Positions 62,525 through 64,000 of a stretch of 64,000 nt of DNA are shown here, one piece after another. Origin of the DNA: Dermanyssus gallinae (taxonomy: Eukaryota; Arthropoda; Arachnida; Mesostigmata; Dermanyssidae); contig QVRM01001782.1 of NCBI GenBank assembly GCA_003439945.1, forward strand, positions 1,839,501 through 1,903,500. The letters run 5' to 3'. Under the pieces are notes generated by a model that saw only the letters and a list, made by a program, of their open reading frames with translations, was not told where the DNA came from and did not search any database. A program made the translations under genes and the position numbers. How positions within the stretch are numbered: position 1 is the first letter of the stretch; every line of letters begins with the position of its first letter.

Positions 62525-63570
62525 ATGGAGAAAAAAGAGTTTCGAGTGGTTATCAAGCATTTTTATTTCAAAGGTTGGAATGCGACCCAAGTAAAAATTG
62601 AGTTAGACGAGACGTACAGTGACTCTGCGCCATGTTTTGCCACTGTTTCCAACTGGATTAATGTGTTAAAAAGAGGTCGCAGGAGCACCGAGGATGAACT
62701 ACGTCCAGGAGGCCAAAAAACGGCAACTGATGAGGAAAACGTAGAGAACGTGCGAACAAATCTTGGCACAGATAAGCGAATGAACATTAAGAAAATAGCG
62801 GAGGCATTAGGGATTAGTTTAGGCAGTGTGCATTTTGTCCTACACGAAAACTTGAAGATGAAAGAGCTTAGAGCAAAATGGCTGCCGCATTTGCTCAACC
62901 AAGGCCAAAAAGACGCGCCTGTTTTGGCTTTACAGCGAAATTTGGCCAAGATGTCGAACAATATGTCGGATTTTTGGTGCAGATTCATAACCGTCGATGA
63001 AAGCCGGGTTCATCACTACAGTCCCGAGACCCAAGAAGCATCTTGCCAATGGTGTGCACCTGATGAAGGATCTCCGAAGAGGGTGCGGACAACGGCATTG
63101 ACCGGAAAGGTGATGGCTACAGTTTTTTAAGACCAACGTAGAATAATGCTAGTCGACTACCTTGAGAGCTGTAAAACGATCACAGGAGAATATTATGCAA
63201 GACTGTTGGACTGCCGTTAGCAAGAACTCGTCGTGAAACGGCCCGCTTTGCAGAAGAAGGTTGTCCCGTTTCACCAGGGCAATGCTCCTGCACACAAGTC
63301 CCGGCAAGCATCGGCAAAACTGGCCCAACTGAGGTTCGAACTTATTGAACAACCCTCCTATTCTCCAGACCTGGCCCCCTCTGATTATTCCTCTTCGGAC
63401 ATTTGAAGAATAGTCTCGGTGGAAAGCGTTGTTCCAGCAATGAAGAGGTTAAGGCTGCTGTCAATGCCTATTTTCAGTCAAACGACGCGGAATTCTACTC
63501 AAGAGGTATGAAAGCTCTGAAATCTCGGTGGGAAAAGTGTATTGAGCTTCTCGGGGAGTATATCGATTAA
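62525..63570 (+). pseudogene. mariner transposase, inactivated
   Basis: The frame starts MEKKEFRVVIKHFYFKGWNA (N-terminal helix-turn-helix) with KIAEALGISLGSVHFVLHEN as the second DNA-binding helix set, then FITVDESRVHHYSPET (first Asp) and GKVMATVF. Damage: TAA at 63128-63130 in place of the Trp codon of VFWDQ; a TAG near 63217; Gly (GGC, 63278-63280) in place of the second catalytic Asp (HQGNAPAH); a 1-nt deletion near 63386 after DLAPSDY. The third Asp is present. It ends SRWEKCIELLGEYID and TAA at 63568-63570. A 201-residue N-terminal fragment could be made. Confidence 0.93.
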
Positions 63571-63609
63571 GAAAAATTTAAAAACATGATTTGGAAAATT
63601 CTCGGTTTT

Positions 63610-63636
63610 CATTCTAAGAACTTATTGAACTACCTG
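63610..63636 (-). repeat. mariner right terminal inverted repeat
   Basis: 27 bp, immediately followed by a short (TA)n run. Confidence 0.96.
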
Positions 63637-64000
63637 TATATATATATACATAATATGAATGTAATATTTCATTTAAAATGTATCGATTGACGGGGACAAC
63701 TGGTACACTTAGGCGTACTTATGCCAGTACCCTTATGAAGTTTTCCAAAAAGCGAAAGGAGGTAACAATGTAGAGACGAGGAAGGGTTGTGACTGCGAGC
63801 AGTAAGACAACCCCATCTCCACCTTCGCAGAAAGGTACTTGTCAGGACGACGCACGAATATGTAGTACTTACTTCACAACTAAATTATGACATTTTACTA
63901 ACCAAATACGAAAGGTTCCGCACTAACGTAAGTGCCCAGCAACGTGTGACTTGCTCCCCCTTGGTGACGTTGAAATGACACTAGGCCGCAAGGTTGTTTT
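63637..64000. other. No recognised feature
   Basis: Short TA run, then unique sequence with no recognised frame to the right edge. Confidence 0.4.

Larger units (their letters stand above)
62348..63636 (+). mobile_element. mariner transposon, full-length copy 2
   Basis: 1289 bp with perfect 27-bp terminal inverted repeats, CAGGTAGTTCAATAAGTTCT then TAGAATG (62348-62374) and its reverse complement (63610-63636). TA dinucleotides flank both ends (62346-62347 and 63637-63638), the standard mariner target duplication. It contains one broken transposase gene in the plus orientation. It is the same family as 19674-20457 (terminal repeats differ at two of 27 positions), in opposite orientation. Confidence 0.96.

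Overview
The window is eukaryotic nuclear DNA. Host genes are split by GT-AG introns, no protein-dense operons are present, and most of the sequence is microsatellites and decayed transposable elements. A Ski/Sno gene, an ANKRD13-type gene, mariner/Tc1 elements, APE-type LINEs and a tRNA-derived SINE fit an arthropod. A chelicerate (mite or tick) is my best guess from the repeat flavour, but the sequence does not prove it.

Only two host genes are well supported, both on the minus strand. At 3142-4485 lies the first coding exon of a Ski/Sno transcriptional co-repressor: a Ser/Asn/Gly-rich N-terminus, the Dachshund-homology domain and the SAND-like Smad4-binding domain, closed by a clean splice donor. 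Its intron continues to the left edge and carries two tandem SINE copies. From 4486 to about 10.1 kb, upstream of its start codon, is 5.6 kb of CAA/CAG/GCC/CTGT-type low-complexity DNA, probably promoter and 5' leader. At 57.7-59.9 kb are the last three coding exons of an ANKRD13-family ubiquitin-binding protein, with compatible splice phases and at least two ubiquitin-interacting motifs; its ankyrin part must lie beyond the right edge.

The 47 kb between them is a transposon graveyard. It holds a (TTAG)-rich minisatellite (10.4-10.9 kb), I-like and R1-like retrotransposon pieces (13.6-16.3 kb), two mariner copies of one family (19.7 kb and, beyond ANKRD13, 62.3-63.6 kb), a third diverged mariner remnant (49 kb), a nearly complete but broken APE-type LINE (25.1-28.7 kb), a Tc1 remnant (29.3 kb), a MITE-like element (30.3 kb), and two Jockey/CR1-like RT pieces (50-52.4 kb). 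About ten fragments belong to one retroelement group: N-terminal C2H2 finger, YLDD-type reverse transcriptase, Cys-Cys-His-Cys knuckle and an RPD...WD motif suggesting a restriction-like endonuclease. Four of them lie in alternating orientation at 34.7-40.8 kb.

The most unusual signal is a Cys/His-rich peptide motif found at 38.7, 43.7 and 47.4 kb (perhaps also 41.9 kb). The 38.7-kb copy lies in a precise 358-bp insertion with a 9-bp target duplication and an AATAAA signal at its 3' end, so it looks like a retrocopied mRNA from a protein family I do not recognise. Two further open, splice-bounded segments (33.2 and 43.3 kb) may be exons of unrecognised genes.
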